Positions 9,411 through 18,097 of a stretch of 64,000 nt of DNA are shown in pieces. The stretch's first letter is position 1, and the number at the start of each line of letters is the position of its first letter. Both the position numbers and the translations under genes were made by a program. Where the stretch lies: assembly GCA_018268715.1 (NCBI GenBank), contig JAFDVZ010000003.1:186001-250000 (forward strand), given 5' to 3'. Origin of the DNA: Acidobacteriota bacterium (GTDB lineage Bacteria > Acidobacteriota > Terriglobia > Bryobacterales > Bryobacteraceae). Below the pieces are notes generated by a model. That model was not told the DNA's origin. It saw only the letters and a list, made by a program, of their open reading frames with translations, and did no database searches.

Positions 9411-11333
9411 TTGATTCGCGCGTTGCGTCCCGGCCTTCCCATTCTGGCGGCGCTGTGCGTGTGCGCCGCCGCCGAAAAGCATCCCCAATCCCCCGTACTC
9501 CGGCGGCTCGAGGAGTCGCAGCTGGAAGCGACGCGGCAGGCGCGCCTGGAATGGTCGCGCACGCGCGTCGTCCATCCGCAGCCGGGCGTTTATCAGGACT
9601 TCCGCGCCATCCTGCATGTGCACGCCGAAGACGCTCCGCACACGCTGGGAACGCGGGAGCAGGCGCTGGCCGCCGCTCGTGAAACCGGCGTCAACGTAAT
9701 CCTGTGGACCGATCATAAGGGTCCTTTGCCCGCTACCTGGACGGGCCTGCGCGGCGGCGTGCTGTTCATCGCCGGGGCGGAGGAGGACCACCGCCTGCGG
9801 TATCCGAGCCCGGACGGCGATCTGAAGTTTCTGTCGCACCTGGAGGACATCCCCGACACCTCGTCAGCCGGCTACGACGGAACCGAAATCTACAACCGCC
9901 ACACCGACGCCGAGGCCCAGACTGACTTGAACGAGTATCTGGCCAAGGCGATGAAGAATTCCGGCGAGTGGCGTCGGCTCGCCTCGCGACAGAAGAACTA
10001 CCCCCTGGAGGTGTACGCCGCGGGAACGAGCGTGCTGGACGCCTTCATGGCGCGATACGACCGCGAGATCCAGCAGCGGCGCTTCACCGCCATCGCCGCC
10101 AACGACGCCCATCGAAACACGGTGTTGAACGGAGTGGTGTTCGACCCGTACGAGGTGGCCTTCCGCTTTGTCAGCACGCACATCCTGGCGCGTGAGTTGA
10201 CCGAGCCGCTGATCCGCCAGTCCCTGCGCGAGGGCCACGCCTACGTGTCGTTCGACTGGTTGTGCGATCCCGCCGGCTTCTCCTTCGTAGCCAGCAATAA
10301 CCTGGGCCAGTTCGAGATGGGCGACCGTGTACCGATGATTCCGACCACGCGCATCACCGCCCGGCTGCCCGTGAAGGCGCACGTCAAGCTGATGCTGAAG
10401 GGCGCGGTGGTCTCCGAGGCGACCACCGATAACTTCGAGTTCGCCGCCCGCGAGGAAGGGGCGTATCGGCTGGAGGCGTGGCTGCCGGTGGCGGGCGAGG
10501 AGAGGCCCTGGATCTTCACGAATCCGCTGTATCTGTACCGGCCGGGGCTGGCCGAACTGGCGCTGCCGCCCAATACGCTGGCGCCGAACGTGAAGGTGCT
10601 GCGGGACATCGAATACACGTCGGGCAAGCCGGCCGACGGGGCCAAACACAAGCTGGACCTGTACCTGCCCACCGACAGGACGAAGTTCCCGGTGCTGTTT
10701 TTCGTGCACGGAGGCTCCTGGCGCGGCGGCGACCGCAGCCAGTACACGTCGCTCGGGAACCGCTTTGCCAAGCTCGGGATCGGAGTGGTGGTCCCCAGCT
10801 ATCGTTTGGCGCCCGCCAATCCGCACCCGGCGCAGATTGAGGACGTCGCGGCCGCCTTCGCCTGGACAGTGAAGAATATCGGGGCCTACGGGGGCGACGC
10901 AACGCGGCTATTCGGCGCGGGACATTCGGCCGGCGGGCACTTGATTTCGCTGCTGGCGCTCGATCCGCGCTATTTGCAGGCCTATGGGCTGACGGCCAAG
11001 ACGTTGCGCGGCGTCATCACGTCGAGCGGGGTGTACGACGTGCGATCGATCGCGATGTTCGGCCCGGACCGCGACACGCGATGGGAGGCGTCGCCGCTTC
11101 GCTTTGTCCAACAGGGCGCGCCGCCGTTCCTGGTGCTCTACTGCCAGTGGGATTATCCGGGGCTCGCGGCCCAGGCGATGGAATTCGACCGCGCGCTGCG
11201 GCGCGTGTTCGTCGAATCGAGGCTCGCCTACATCCCGGGAGAGGGCCACATATCGGAGATGGTCCACCTGTGGAAAGACAACGACCCCACGGCTCGTGAG
11301 ATGCTGAAGTTTATAGAATCGGCGCGGGACTGA
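9411..11333 (+). CDS. Exported PHP-type phosphoesterase-like / alpha-beta hydrolase fusion
   Basis: A 640-aa two-enzyme fusion starting with TTG two bases after the upstream stop. Residues 1-21 are a signal peptide. Residues about 65-310 look like a CehA/McbA-type PHP domain: H69 and H71 in ILHVHAED, D101 and H102 in WTDHKG, and D-H in IAANDAHRN are the likely metal ligands. A beta-sandwich linker follows to about residue 400. Residues about 405-640 form a BD-FAE or kynurenine-formamidase-like esterase with oxyanion motif HGGSW (H433), nucleophile S506 in GHSAGG, D581 and H613. Both catalytic sets look intact. The combination implies sequential hydrolysis of one exported substrate, but which substrate is unknown. 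Confidence 0.85.
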   Translation: MIRALRPGLPILAALCVCAAAEKHPQSPVLRRLEESQLEATRQARLEWSRTRVVHPQPGVYQDFRAILHVHAEDAPHTLGTREQALAAARETGVNVILWTDHKGPLPATWTGLRGGVLFIAGAEEDHRLRYPSPDGDLKFLSHLEDIPDTSSAGYDGTEIYNRHTDAEAQTDLNEYLAKAMKNSGEWRRLASRQKNYPLEVYAAGTSVLDAFMARYDREIQQRRFTAIAANDAHRNTVLNGVVFDPYEVAFRFVSTHILARELTEPLIRQSLREGHAYVSFDWLCDPAGFSFVASNNLGQFEMGDRVPMIPTTRITARLPVKAHVKLMLKGAVVSEATTDNFEFAAREEGAYRLEAWLPVAGEERPWIFTNPLYLYRPGLAELALPPNTLAPNVKVLRDIEYTSGKPADGAKHKLDLYLPTDRTKFPVLFFVHGGSWRGGDRSQYTSLGNRFAKLGIGVVVPSYRLAPANPHPAQIEDVAAAFAWTVKNIGAYGGDATRLFGAGHSAGGHLISLLALDPRYLQAYGLTAKTLRGVITSSGVYDVRSIAMFGPDRDTRWEASPLRFVQQGAPPFLVLYCQWDYPGLAAQAMEFDRALRRVFVESRLAYIPGEGHISEMVHLWKDNDPTAREMLKFIESARD

Positions 11334-11362
11334 GTGGTCCGGCGGCCGATCGAACCTCGTCT

Positions 11363-12310
11363 ATGCCCCAATTCGATATCGTCGGCATCGGCCAGAACGC
11401 CACCGACACCCTGCTGCTGTTGCCCAAGTTCCCCGCCTACGCCGGCAAAGTTCCCTTCGCCCAGGAGATCCTGAGTCCGGGCGGCCAGGTGGCCAGCGCC
11501 ATGGTGGCGTGCGCCCAACTCGGATTGCGCGCCAAATACATCGGCACGGTGGGTGACGACGAGCGCGGACGCATCCAGATCGAAAGCCTGGCGGGACTGG
11601 GCATCAACCTGGACGATGTCGAGATCCGCAAGAATACGCCCAACCAGACCGCCTACATCCTGATCGATCAGACGACGGGCGAGCGCACCGTGCTGTGGCA
11701 GCGCTCCGAGCGGCTCTACCTGGGGCCGGAAATCATCACCGCCGAGAAGATCGTGGACGCCCGCATGGTGTTTTTCGACGCGCAGGACACGGCGGCTGTG
11801 GGCAAGGCGGCCGAGATCGCCCGCGCCCATTCGATCCCGGTGACGGTGGACGTCGACACCATCTATCACGGCTTCGACAAGGTGCTGCCGAACATCGACT
11901 ACCTGGTGACCAGTTCGGAGTTCCCCATTCAGTGGACCAGCGAGCGCGATCCGTACAAGGCGCTGGCGATGATCCGCGGAGAGTACAAGATGCGCGTGGC
12001 GGCCATGACGCTGGGCGCGCACGGGTCGCTGGCGCTGACCGACGACGGCTACACCTACTCGCCGGCCTTCGTGGTGAACTGCGTGGACACCACCGGCGCC
12101 GGGGACGTCTTCCATGGAGCCTTCTGCTATTCTGTCCTTCAAGGAATGTCGATTCGCGACACCCTGGAATTTTCCAACGCCATGGCGGCGTTGAACTGCA
12201 CGGCGCTGGGCGCGCGCGGGCGCATTGGGACCATGGAACAGGCCAGGGCCCTGATGGCGCGCTCGGAACGGCGGGCCCATCGCGACTACGAGTCGGCCGC
12301 GCACACATGA
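11363..12310 (+). CDS. PfkB-family sugar kinase
   Basis: A 315-aa ribokinase-fold enzyme that phosphorylates a sugar or nucleoside with ATP. The N-terminal glycine-rich motif PGGQVASAMVACAQLG (about residues 39-54) and the C-terminal anion-hole and catalytic motif VDTTGAGDVFHGAF (Asp base near residue 249) are complete. The substrate cannot be fixed from sequence. Its TGA overlaps the ATG of the rhomboid gene (ATGA), so the two are translationally coupled, in a plus-strand run with the bacillithiol deacetylase downstream. Confidence 0.92.
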   Translation: MPQFDIVGIGQNATDTLLLLPKFPAYAGKVPFAQEILSPGGQVASAMVACAQLGLRAKYIGTVGDDERGRIQIESLAGLGINLDDVEIRKNTPNQTAYILIDQTTGERTVLWQRSERLYLGPEIITAEKIVDARMVFFDAQDTAAVGKAAEIARAHSIPVTVDVDTIYHGFDKVLPNIDYLVTSSEFPIQWTSERDPYKALAMIRGEYKMRVAAMTLGAHGSLALTDDGYTYSPAFVVNCVDTTGAGDVFHGAFCYSVLQGMSIRDTLEFSNAMAALNCTALGARGRIGTMEQARALMARSERRAHRDYESAAHT

Positions 12311-12966
12311 TCCCGCTTCGCTCCACCGAACGCGTGTACTCGACGGCGGTGGTCACCATCGCGCTGATCGCCGTGAATCTGCTCGTGTTCCTGTACGAAG
12401 CGTCGCTGAGCCAGTGGCAGTTGAATCTGTTCATCGTGCGGCACGGGATTGTGCCGGACCGTCTGCATTACGCGACGCTCGTGGAGTCCATGTTCCTGCA
12501 CGGCGGATGGCTGCACGTGCTCGGCAACATGTGGTTCCTGTGGATCTACGGCCGGAACGTGGAGGACATCCTCGGATCGCCGAAGTTCTTCCTGTTTTAC
12601 ATGCTGTGCGGACTGGCGGCCGCGCTGGTGCACGTGTTCTTCAACCCGTACTCCAGGGTGCCCACGGTGGGCGCAAGCGGCGCGATCGCGGGCGTGATGG
12701 GCGCCTACCTGATCAAGTTTCCACGGGCCAGGATCATTACGCTGGTGCCCATCTTCGTCTTCTTCACGACGCTTGAGGTGCCGGCCGTGCTGCTGCTGGT
12801 GTACTGGTTCGTCATACAGTTCTTCAGCGGCTTCATGTCCATCGGCTATTCGCAGGTGTCGGAGGGCGGCGTGGCGTGGTTTGCCCACATCGGCGGCTTC
12901 ATCACCGGCATGCTGTTGATCAGCATCATGAAGACGCGCGAGCGGCGCTGGCCTTATTGGGATTGA
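12307..12966 (+). CDS. Rhomboid-family intramembrane serine protease
   Basis: A 219-aa polytopic membrane protein that cleaves transmembrane segments of other proteins. The catalytic serine is S124 in VGASGAIAGVMGAY and the catalytic histidine is H194 in WFAHIGGFITG, the standard GxSG...H spacing. The first transmembrane helix (about residues 13-32), the HGGWLHVLGNMWFLWIYG segment of L1/TM2 and further helices match the family. The open frame extends far upstream inside the kinase gene, but the ATG at 12307, overlapping the kinase stop, gives a normal rhomboid N-terminus. The substrate is unknown. Confidence 0.92.
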   Translation: MIPLRSTERVYSTAVVTIALIAVNLLVFLYEASLSQWQLNLFIVRHGIVPDRLHYATLVESMFLHGGWLHVLGNMWFLWIYGRNVEDILGSPKFFLFYMLCGLAAALVHVFFNPYSRVPTVGASGAIAGVMGAYLIKFPRARIITLVPIFVFFTTLEVPAVLLLVYWFVIQFFSGFMSIGYSQVSEGGVAWFAHIGGFITGMLLISIMKTRERRWPYWD

Positions 12967-12973
12967 GCGAATC

Positions 12974-13687
12974 ATGAAACCACTGGACGTTCTGGCCATC
13001 GCGGCGCATCCCGACGACGTCGAGCAGACCTGCGGCGGCACGCTGCTGCGCATGGCGGAGACGGGCTATCGCACCGGAATCCTGGACCTGACGGCGGGCG
13101 ACATGGGCACGCGCGGCACGCCGGAAATCCGCATGCGGGAGGCCGACGAGGCGGCGCGGATCCTTCGCGCGGGCTGGCGCGGCAACATGCGTTTTCCCGA
13201 TGCGCGACTGGAAAACGTCATCTCCGCGCGGATGTCGCTGGCGGGCCAGATCCGCCTGCTGCGGCCGCGCGTGGTGATTCTGCCCTACTGGGAGGCTCGC
13301 CATCCGGATCATTACCGGGCCTGCGAACTCGGCTATGAAGCTTGCTTCCTGGCGGGACTGAAGAAGCTCGATTCCGAGACCGAGCCGCATCGCCCGGCCA
13401 AGGTGCTGTACGCCTCGCTCTACGCCAAGGTGGAGCCGTCCTTCGTGGTGGATATCACGGCGCAGTTCGAACGGCGGATGGAGTCGTTGTTCGCCTACCG
13501 TTCGCAGTACGGAGCGCAGGACGCGGGCGCCGGCCTGTTTCCCGATCAGGACGAGATCCGGGAGCGGCTGGCCGCCATCGCACGCTTCTACGGCAACCAG
13601 ATCGGCGTGCGCTACGGCGAGCCGTTCGTGACGAAGGAGACGATGCGCGTGGACGACGTCGTCCAACTGGGTCCTCGATCGTTCTAG
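12974..13687 (+). CDS. bshB1: Bacillithiol biosynthesis deacetylase BshB1
   Basis: A 237-aa LmbE/PIG-L family zinc deacetylase, known to remove the acetyl group from GlcNAc-malate in bacillithiol synthesis. The zinc and catalytic motif AHPDDVEQTCGG is at residues 11-22 (H12, D14, D15). The second zinc histidine lies in RHPDHYRACEL near residue 110. The BshB1-specific opening and the LDLTAGDMGTRGT segment support this over generic PIG-L enzymes. It is seven bases downstream of the rhomboid gene. With the YpdA-type reductase in the same window this supports bacillithiol use; bshA and bshC are not in the window. Confidence 0.93.
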   Translation: MKPLDVLAIAAHPDDVEQTCGGTLLRMAETGYRTGILDLTAGDMGTRGTPEIRMREADEAARILRAGWRGNMRFPDARLENVISARMSLAGQIRLLRPRVVILPYWEARHPDHYRACELGYEACFLAGLKKLDSETEPHRPAKVLYASLYAKVEPSFVVDITAQFERRMESLFAYRSQYGAQDAGAGLFPDQDEIRERLAAIARFYGNQIGVRYGEPFVTKETMRVDDVVQLGPRSF

Positions 13688-13694
13688 GAGCGGG

Positions 13695-14657
13695 TCAGCG
13701 CGAGACCACCGCCGCGTAGGCCGCCGCGCCGCCACCCACCGACACCAGCGTGGTGATGGCCGCCATGCTCATCCTCTTTTTCCCGTTTTCCGGGATGTAG
13801 AGGATGTCGTCGGCTTGCAAGCGCACGTCGGGCGCCTTGCGATCGATGATCTTCTTCAACTCGACGGGAATTTCGCTTTTCTCGCCGTTCGCCTCGCGCC
13901 GGTAGATATAGGCGGTCTTGGTGGAATAACGCAGCAGCCCTTCGGAGTAGGCGAGCGCCTGTAGCAAGGTGGCCTCGCCCTGCTTCAGAGGAAACTGGCA
14001 GGGCCTTTTGACATTGCCCACCACAAACACGCGGCCCGCCTCCGGGACCCGCACCTCTTCGCCACCCCGCAGCACCAGGTTCGCGCTCTCGTCGCCGCTC
14101 TCAAGCAACGTCTTCACGGCGACCCGTTGCGTCAGGCCGGTCTTCTTGACGCCATTCGGGCCCAGCTCGCTCCGCGTCACCAGGATCTCCGGCCCCGCCA
14201 GATCCGTCAGACCTTCAGCCCGGTTGATCGCTTCGAGCAGCGTGATCGGGCTCTCGGCCTGAAACGTCACCGGCCGGCGGACCGCCCCGCCCACCTGGAT
14301 GGGCCGCGAATGATACTCGGCCAGGTTCACGGTAACCTGCGGGTCCACCAGGATGCCCTCGTTCTGATAGGCCTTGGCGATGGCCGATTCCAGGTCGCCG
14401 GGCAGCAGGCCGGTGGCGTTGACCTTGTGTTTCAGCATCGGCAGGCGGATGAATCCGTCCGAGGAAACCCGCACCGTGCGGCTGAGCGCCGGCTGGTTGT
14501 AGATGCTGACCAGCAGCAGGTCGCCCGGCCCGGCGGGCTGCGCCGGAAGGTTGATGGCCGCTTCCTGAGGCAGGGGCAGGCGTTGCGCCGGCTGGGCGAC
14601 GACGAGAGTCCCAAGAAGGATCAGAAGGCAGTAGGGTTTCATGCCGATCTTCTCCAT
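13695..14657 (-). CDS. Polysaccharide export (Wza/SLBB-type) periplasmic protein
   Basis: A 320-aa exported protein with a polysaccharide biosynthesis/export domain (GPGDLLLVSIYNQPALSRTVRVS near residue 47) followed by two SLBB-like domains (IQVGGAVRRPVTFQ and VFVVGNVKRPCQFPLKQGE). These proteins form or line the outer-membrane conduit for exopolysaccharide. The C-terminus ends in a hydrophobic stretch (MAAITTLVSVGGGAAAYAAVV) that may anchor it. AGGAGG four bases before the ATG at 14657 supports this start; the ATG at 14642 with GGAG nine bases upstream is an equal alternative. No glycosyltransferase or Wzc partner is adjacent, so it appears as an orphan. Confidence 0.9.
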   Translation of the reverse strand: MEKIGMKPYCLLILLGTLVVAQPAQRLPLPQEAAINLPAQPAGPGDLLLVSIYNQPALSRTVRVSSDGFIRLPMLKHKVNATGLLPGDLESAIAKAYQNEGILVDPQVTVNLAEYHSRPIQVGGAVRRPVTFQAESPITLLEAINRAEGLTDLAGPEILVTRSELGPNGVKKTGLTQRVAVKTLLESGDESANLVLRGGEEVRVPEAGRVFVVGNVKRPCQFPLKQGEATLLQALAYSEGLLRYSTKTAYIYRREANGEKSEIPVELKKIIDRKAPDVRLQADDILYIPENGKKRMSMAAITTLVSVGGGAAAYAAVVSR

Positions 14658-14726
14658 CCTACCTCCTGGCCGGGCCGGCGGTCGGCGCATCGCGAGCGGC
14701 GGTCGAGTACAATGGCGGGATCCGTT

Positions 14727-15038
14727 ATGGCCAACGTTCTCGTCCTCTACAACACTCCGGCGGATCCAACCGCCTTCGATCGCTACTATCACGAAACCCA
14801 CGTTCCCATCGCCAACCGGATCCCGGGGCTGCGGTCCTATCGGATCAATAGCGGACCGGTGCACGCCATCGCGGGGACGGCGCCCCACCTGGTTGCGATT
14901 CTCGAGTTCGACTCGATGGCCGACCTTCAGGCGGCGCTCGCGTCTCCGGAAGGTCAGGCGGCCGCCGCGGACCTGCCGAACTTCGCCAGCGGCGGCGTGA
15001 CGCTGCTAATGTACGAAACGAAGCCAGTCGAGCCCTAA
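14727..15038 (+). CDS. EthD-like ferredoxin-fold protein
   Basis: A 103-aa protein with the dimeric alpha/beta-barrel pattern of EthD: VLVLYNTPADPTAFDRYY, then HETHVPIANRIPGLR with the conserved HxxHxP-like pair, and a closing ASGGVTLLMYET strand. EthD is required for ether degradation in Rhodococcus, but most homologues have no assigned role. The ATG at 14727 gives the family start; an ATG five codons upstream (14712) is possible. It ends four bases inside the convergent metallo-hydrolase gene. Confidence 0.85.
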   Translation: MANVLVLYNTPADPTAFDRYYHETHVPIANRIPGLRSYRINSGPVHAIAGTAPHLVAILEFDSMADLQAALASPEGQAAAADLPNFASGGVTLLMYETKPVEP

Positions 15039-15931
15039 CGGATCACTTCGAGGTCGCTCGCGAAGATCAGCGGTCCCGGGTAGTTCTCGCGAATCTCGGT
15101 AACAATCTGGTCCGGCGGGTCGCCGAACGGCAGCGAGTGGTAGAGCACCAGCACGCGCGGTTTCACGCGCGCCGCAATCCGGCCCAGGTCCACCGCCGAG
15201 GTGTGGAACGCCGCGTGATAGCGGCGCCACTCCGGAGTCCGCCGCTTCAACGCGTTCGCCGAGTAGACCTCGTGGACCAGGATGTCGCACCCCTGGGCGT
15301 ACCGCATCAGGTTCTCGCTCAGGGTGGTGTCGCCGCTGATCACCACGCTCTTGCCGTCCGGCGTCGTGAACCGGTAGCCGAAGCTGTCGCGCAACGCGCC
15401 ATGCTTCACGCGGAACGCCTCCACCTGGACGTCGGCGGTCTTGAGCGCGACGCCGTCCTTGCGAATCTCGTGCGTCCGCATGGCGTAGGCCGCCGGGATG
15501 GATGGCTCCCAGCCCCTGCGCAGCCGGATGTCGAGGTCGACGCGATAGGCTCGCATCAGGTCCCGCACCATCGCCGCGACGCCCGCCGGACCGTACACCT
15601 CGAGCCCCTCCGTCCTTCCCGTCACCGCCGGACTCAGCAGGAAGTCGGGCATGCCGGCCGTGTGATCGGAATGCAGGTGCGTGAGAAACAGCGTCGTCAG
15701 CCCTTTCGATTCCAACTGCGGGAACCCGAGTCGCGCCGCCTGCGCCGCCCGCCGCACCACCCCGGGACCGGCGTCCACCACATAGGCGCGCGACCCGACG
15801 ATCACCGCCACCGCCGGACCGCTGCGCTCGGGCTCCGGATTCGGCGTCCCCGTTCCGAGCATCACCACCACCGCGCCGCCCCGCGCAAGGCCCATGCCCA
15901 GCGCCAGCGCAGCCGCCGCCACCCGCATCAT
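15035..15931 (-). CDS. Exported metallo-beta-lactamase-fold hydrolase (RNase Z-like)
   Basis: A 298-aa MBL-fold enzyme with the zinc motif THLHSDHTAG (HxHxDH) and further ligands in VISGDTTLSENL and in the late histidine LVLYHSLPFG. The opening MLGTGTPNPEPERSGPAVAV is RNase Z/arylsulfatase-like. Unlike cytosolic RNase Z, it has an N-terminal signal peptide (MMRVAAAALALGMGLARG), so it probably acts on small molecules outside the cytoplasm. The start MM at 15931 overlaps the stop of the upstream MscS gene by 4 nt, so the two are coupled. The substrate is unknown. Confidence 0.85.
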   Translation of the reverse strand: MMRVAAAALALGMGLARGGAVVVMLGTGTPNPEPERSGPAVAVIVGSRAYVVDAGPGVVRRAAQAARLGFPQLESKGLTTLFLTHLHSDHTAGMPDFLLSPAVTGRTEGLEVYGPAGVAAMVRDLMRAYRVDLDIRLRRGWEPSIPAAYAMRTHEIRKDGVALKTADVQVEAFRVKHGALRDSFGYRFTTPDGKSVVISGDTTLSENLMRYAQGCDILVHEVYSANALKRRTPEWRRYHAAFHTSAVDLGRIAARVKPRVLVLYHSLPFGDPPDQIVTEIRENYPGPLIFASDLEVIR

Positions 15932-16857
15932 TTCCGGATCCCCATCTCGGCCAGCACCTCCCGGATCGCCGTCTTCAACTCTTCCCCGCCCGCCAGCCGC
16001 ACGCTCGCGGGCCCAACGCCCAGGTCGATCCCCGCGGCGGCGAAGCGCGCGTGGATGCGCCGGTTCAACTCCCGCCCCACCGCCCACTGACGCGTCGGCT
16101 GGGTCTTGATCCTTGCCTTCACCGTCACTCCGTTCACGGAGATGCGATCGATGCCCATCATCTCGAGATCGGCCAGAATCGCGCGCGTCCAGGCATCCTC
16201 GCCCCGCAGGTCCGCGGCGATCGCGTTCATGATGGCGATCGCGCGCTCGGCGTCCTGCTCATGGTTCAGCGCGATCTCCAGGACGTAATAAGAAAACTCC
16301 AGCGTCAGGTTCGCGAGCGTTTGGATGGACCCGTTCGGGATGATATGCACCGCCCCGTTTTCGGCCCGCAGCACGGTGGTGCGCAGGTTGATCTCCTCCA
16401 CCGAGCCGCCGACGCCGTTGATGATCGCCACGTCGTTCACGCGGATCTGGTTCTCGATCAACATGAACAGGCCGGCCAGCACGTCCTTGATCAGCGACTG
16501 CGCGCCGAAGCCCACCGCCACGCCGATGATTCCCGCGCTGACTCCGGCGCCGGCCAGCAGGGCGTCGATCTTGAAGCCCAACTCCTGCAGCGCCATCATC
16601 ACGATGGCCGCCCACAGCAGCGTGAGCGAGACTCTGCGCACCACCGATGACAGCGTGTTGGCGCGCTTTTCCACCTCGAGGCCGGCGATGTCCCCGCCCC
16701 GCGAGATCACCTTCACCGCATAGTTGCGAATGGCGCGAATCAGGCGGTTGACGATCAGCGTCGCCACATAGCCGATCACCACCAACACCAGCATCCGCGC
16801 GCCGCCGATGGCGAGCGGCATGAAGTAGTCGATGGTCTCGTAGGCGGCCTTGTGCAT
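15928..16857 (-). CDS. MscS-family mechanosensitive channel
   Basis: A 309-aa small-conductance channel-like protein. Two or three N-terminal helices (RMLVLVVIGYVATLIVN; LTLLWAAIVMMALQELG) precede the pore helix TM3, rich in Gly and Ala (AGVSAGIIGVAVGFGAQSLIKDV). The MscS beta domain follows (INGVGGSVEEINLRTTVLRA and VHIIPNGSI), then a C-terminal alpha/beta cytoplasmic domain. Such channels vent solutes on hypo-osmotic shock. It is the first gene of a two-gene unit with the exported MBL enzyme and divergent from holB. It is a distinct lineage from the second MscS at 35.3 kb. Confidence 0.93.
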   Translation of the reverse strand: MHKAAYETIDYFMPLAIGGARMLVLVVIGYVATLIVNRLIRAIRNYAVKVISRGGDIAGLEVEKRANTLSSVVRRVSLTLLWAAIVMMALQELGFKIDALLAGAGVSAGIIGVAVGFGAQSLIKDVLAGLFMLIENQIRVNDVAIINGVGGSVEEINLRTTVLRAENGAVHIIPNGSIQTLANLTLEFSYYVLEIALNHEQDAERAIAIMNAIAADLRGEDAWTRAILADLEMMGIDRISVNGVTVKARIKTQPTRQWAVGRELNRRIHARFAAAGIDLGVGPASVRLAGGEELKTAIREVLAEMGIRK

Positions 16858-16933
16858 GTATCCCTACATGTTGACACGCCGCCGCGGCGGGCTTCAGCGC
16901 GAAGGCGCGGCGCTGGATGCTACAACGGAGAGA

Positions 16934-17959
16934 GTGATCGAGAACTTCCAGGGCAACCGAGACACCGTCGCCATCCTCGAGCAGATGATCGGCGCGGGCC
17001 GCATCCACCACACGATGCTGTTCGCCGGGCCGGCGGGTGTGGGCAAGGCGACGCTCGCGCGCCGCTTCGCCGCCGCCCTGCTCGGTGGGGCCGAGAAGAT
17101 CCAAAAGGACGACCTCTCCTCGCCCGAAAACCAGGCGATGCTCGCCGAACGCGAGAAACTGCCGTCGGACAAGCGCAACGACGATCCTCTCCTGCTGTCC
17201 TCGCACCCCGACTTCGTCACGTTTCCGCCCGACGGACCACTGCGTCAGATCTCCATCCAGCAGATCCGGCTGCTCAAGGACCGCGCCCAGTTGAAGCCGC
17301 TCCGCGGCGAATGGCGCGTCTTCCTCATCGATGGCGTCGACCGCGCCAACGAGCAGGCCGCCAACTCCCTGCTCAAGACGCTCGAGGAGCCGCCCTCCCA
17401 CCTCATCCTCATCCTGACGGCCCAGAATCCCTACGACCTTCTGCCCACCATCCGCTCGCGCGCCGTGCAATTCCAACTGGGCCGGCTGCCGGACGATGAC
17501 ATGCGAGCCTTCGCCCGCGCCCGCGGCATGACCGCCATCGAGCGCCGACTGCCGCTTGCCGCCGGCAGTCCCGGCCTCGCCGTATCGCTCGACATCGAGA
17601 CCTACGACCGTCGCCGCGAGGCCATGTTCAAGCTGCTCGAAGTCGGCGCCGGAGCCGCCCCGTTTTCCGAATGGGTAAAGCATTCCGAATACATCTCCGC
17701 CCGTAAAACCGAAAAGCTGGACTACTATCTCGATGTCCTGTACGTGCTGCTCGAGGATTTGTTGCTCGTGCAGAACAAGGGCGAAGGAGTTCGAAACCCC
17801 GACCTGCGGCCGCGCCTGGAATCGCTTGCCGGACGCGTCTCTTTCGACTGGCTCCGCTCGGCCGTTCGAAAAGTCGACGATCTGACCGAGCTGTTGCGCC
17901 GAAACATCCAAAAAGCTATCGCCCTAGATGCATTTGCGTTAGAATTACGTTCAGTTTGA
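16934..17959 (+). CDS. holB: DNA polymerase III delta' subunit-like clamp-loader protein
   Basis: A 341-aa AAA+ clamp-loader subunit, part of the complex that loads the sliding clamp at replication forks. The Walker A-like loop is GPAGVGKATLAR (the usual Ser/Thr after Lys is Ala). The RVFLIDGVDRANEQAANSLLKTLEEPP segment (Walker B region and sensor) is diagnostic, followed by TIRSRAVQFQLG (SRC-like arginine-finger motif without the Cys). The start is GTG at 16934, with GGAGAGA just upstream; the open frame extends 28 codons further but into the mscS 5' region. There are no cysteines between Walker A and the SSHPDF motif, so the four-Cys zinc module typical of clamp-loader subunits is absent and replaced by a charged linker. 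Confidence 0.88.
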   Translation: MIENFQGNRDTVAILEQMIGAGRIHHTMLFAGPAGVGKATLARRFAAALLGGAEKIQKDDLSSPENQAMLAEREKLPSDKRNDDPLLLSSHPDFVTFPPDGPLRQISIQQIRLLKDRAQLKPLRGEWRVFLIDGVDRANEQAANSLLKTLEEPPSHLILILTAQNPYDLLPTIRSRAVQFQLGRLPDDDMRAFARARGMTAIERRLPLAAGSPGLAVSLDIETYDRRREAMFKLLEVGAGAAPFSEWVKHSEYISARKTEKLDYYLDVLYVLLEDLLLVQNKGEGVRNPDLRPRLESLAGRVSFDWLRSAVRKVDDLTELLRRNIQKAIALDAFALELRSV

Positions 17960-18097
17960 AAAGAGCCGGACTCTTGCGGCGCCTTCCAGGGTGTGTTATC
18001 AACGAGGTATAAGCCATCTTGATGCCTCCTGGGCAGGCTCTCCCGAATCGCGTGTCGAGAGCCGCTACGCGAAAAGCCAATATCGAGGAAGAGCGCC

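Noticed and set aside
11695-12306. N-terminal extension of the rhomboid frame inside the kinase gene
   Set aside because: The extension is an out-of-frame translation of the PfkB gene; the ATG at 12307 overlapping the kinase stop gives a normal rhomboid start.
16259-17911. 550-aa minus-strand frame across mscS and holB
   Set aside because: Shadow of two recognised genes; its composition is not protein-like.
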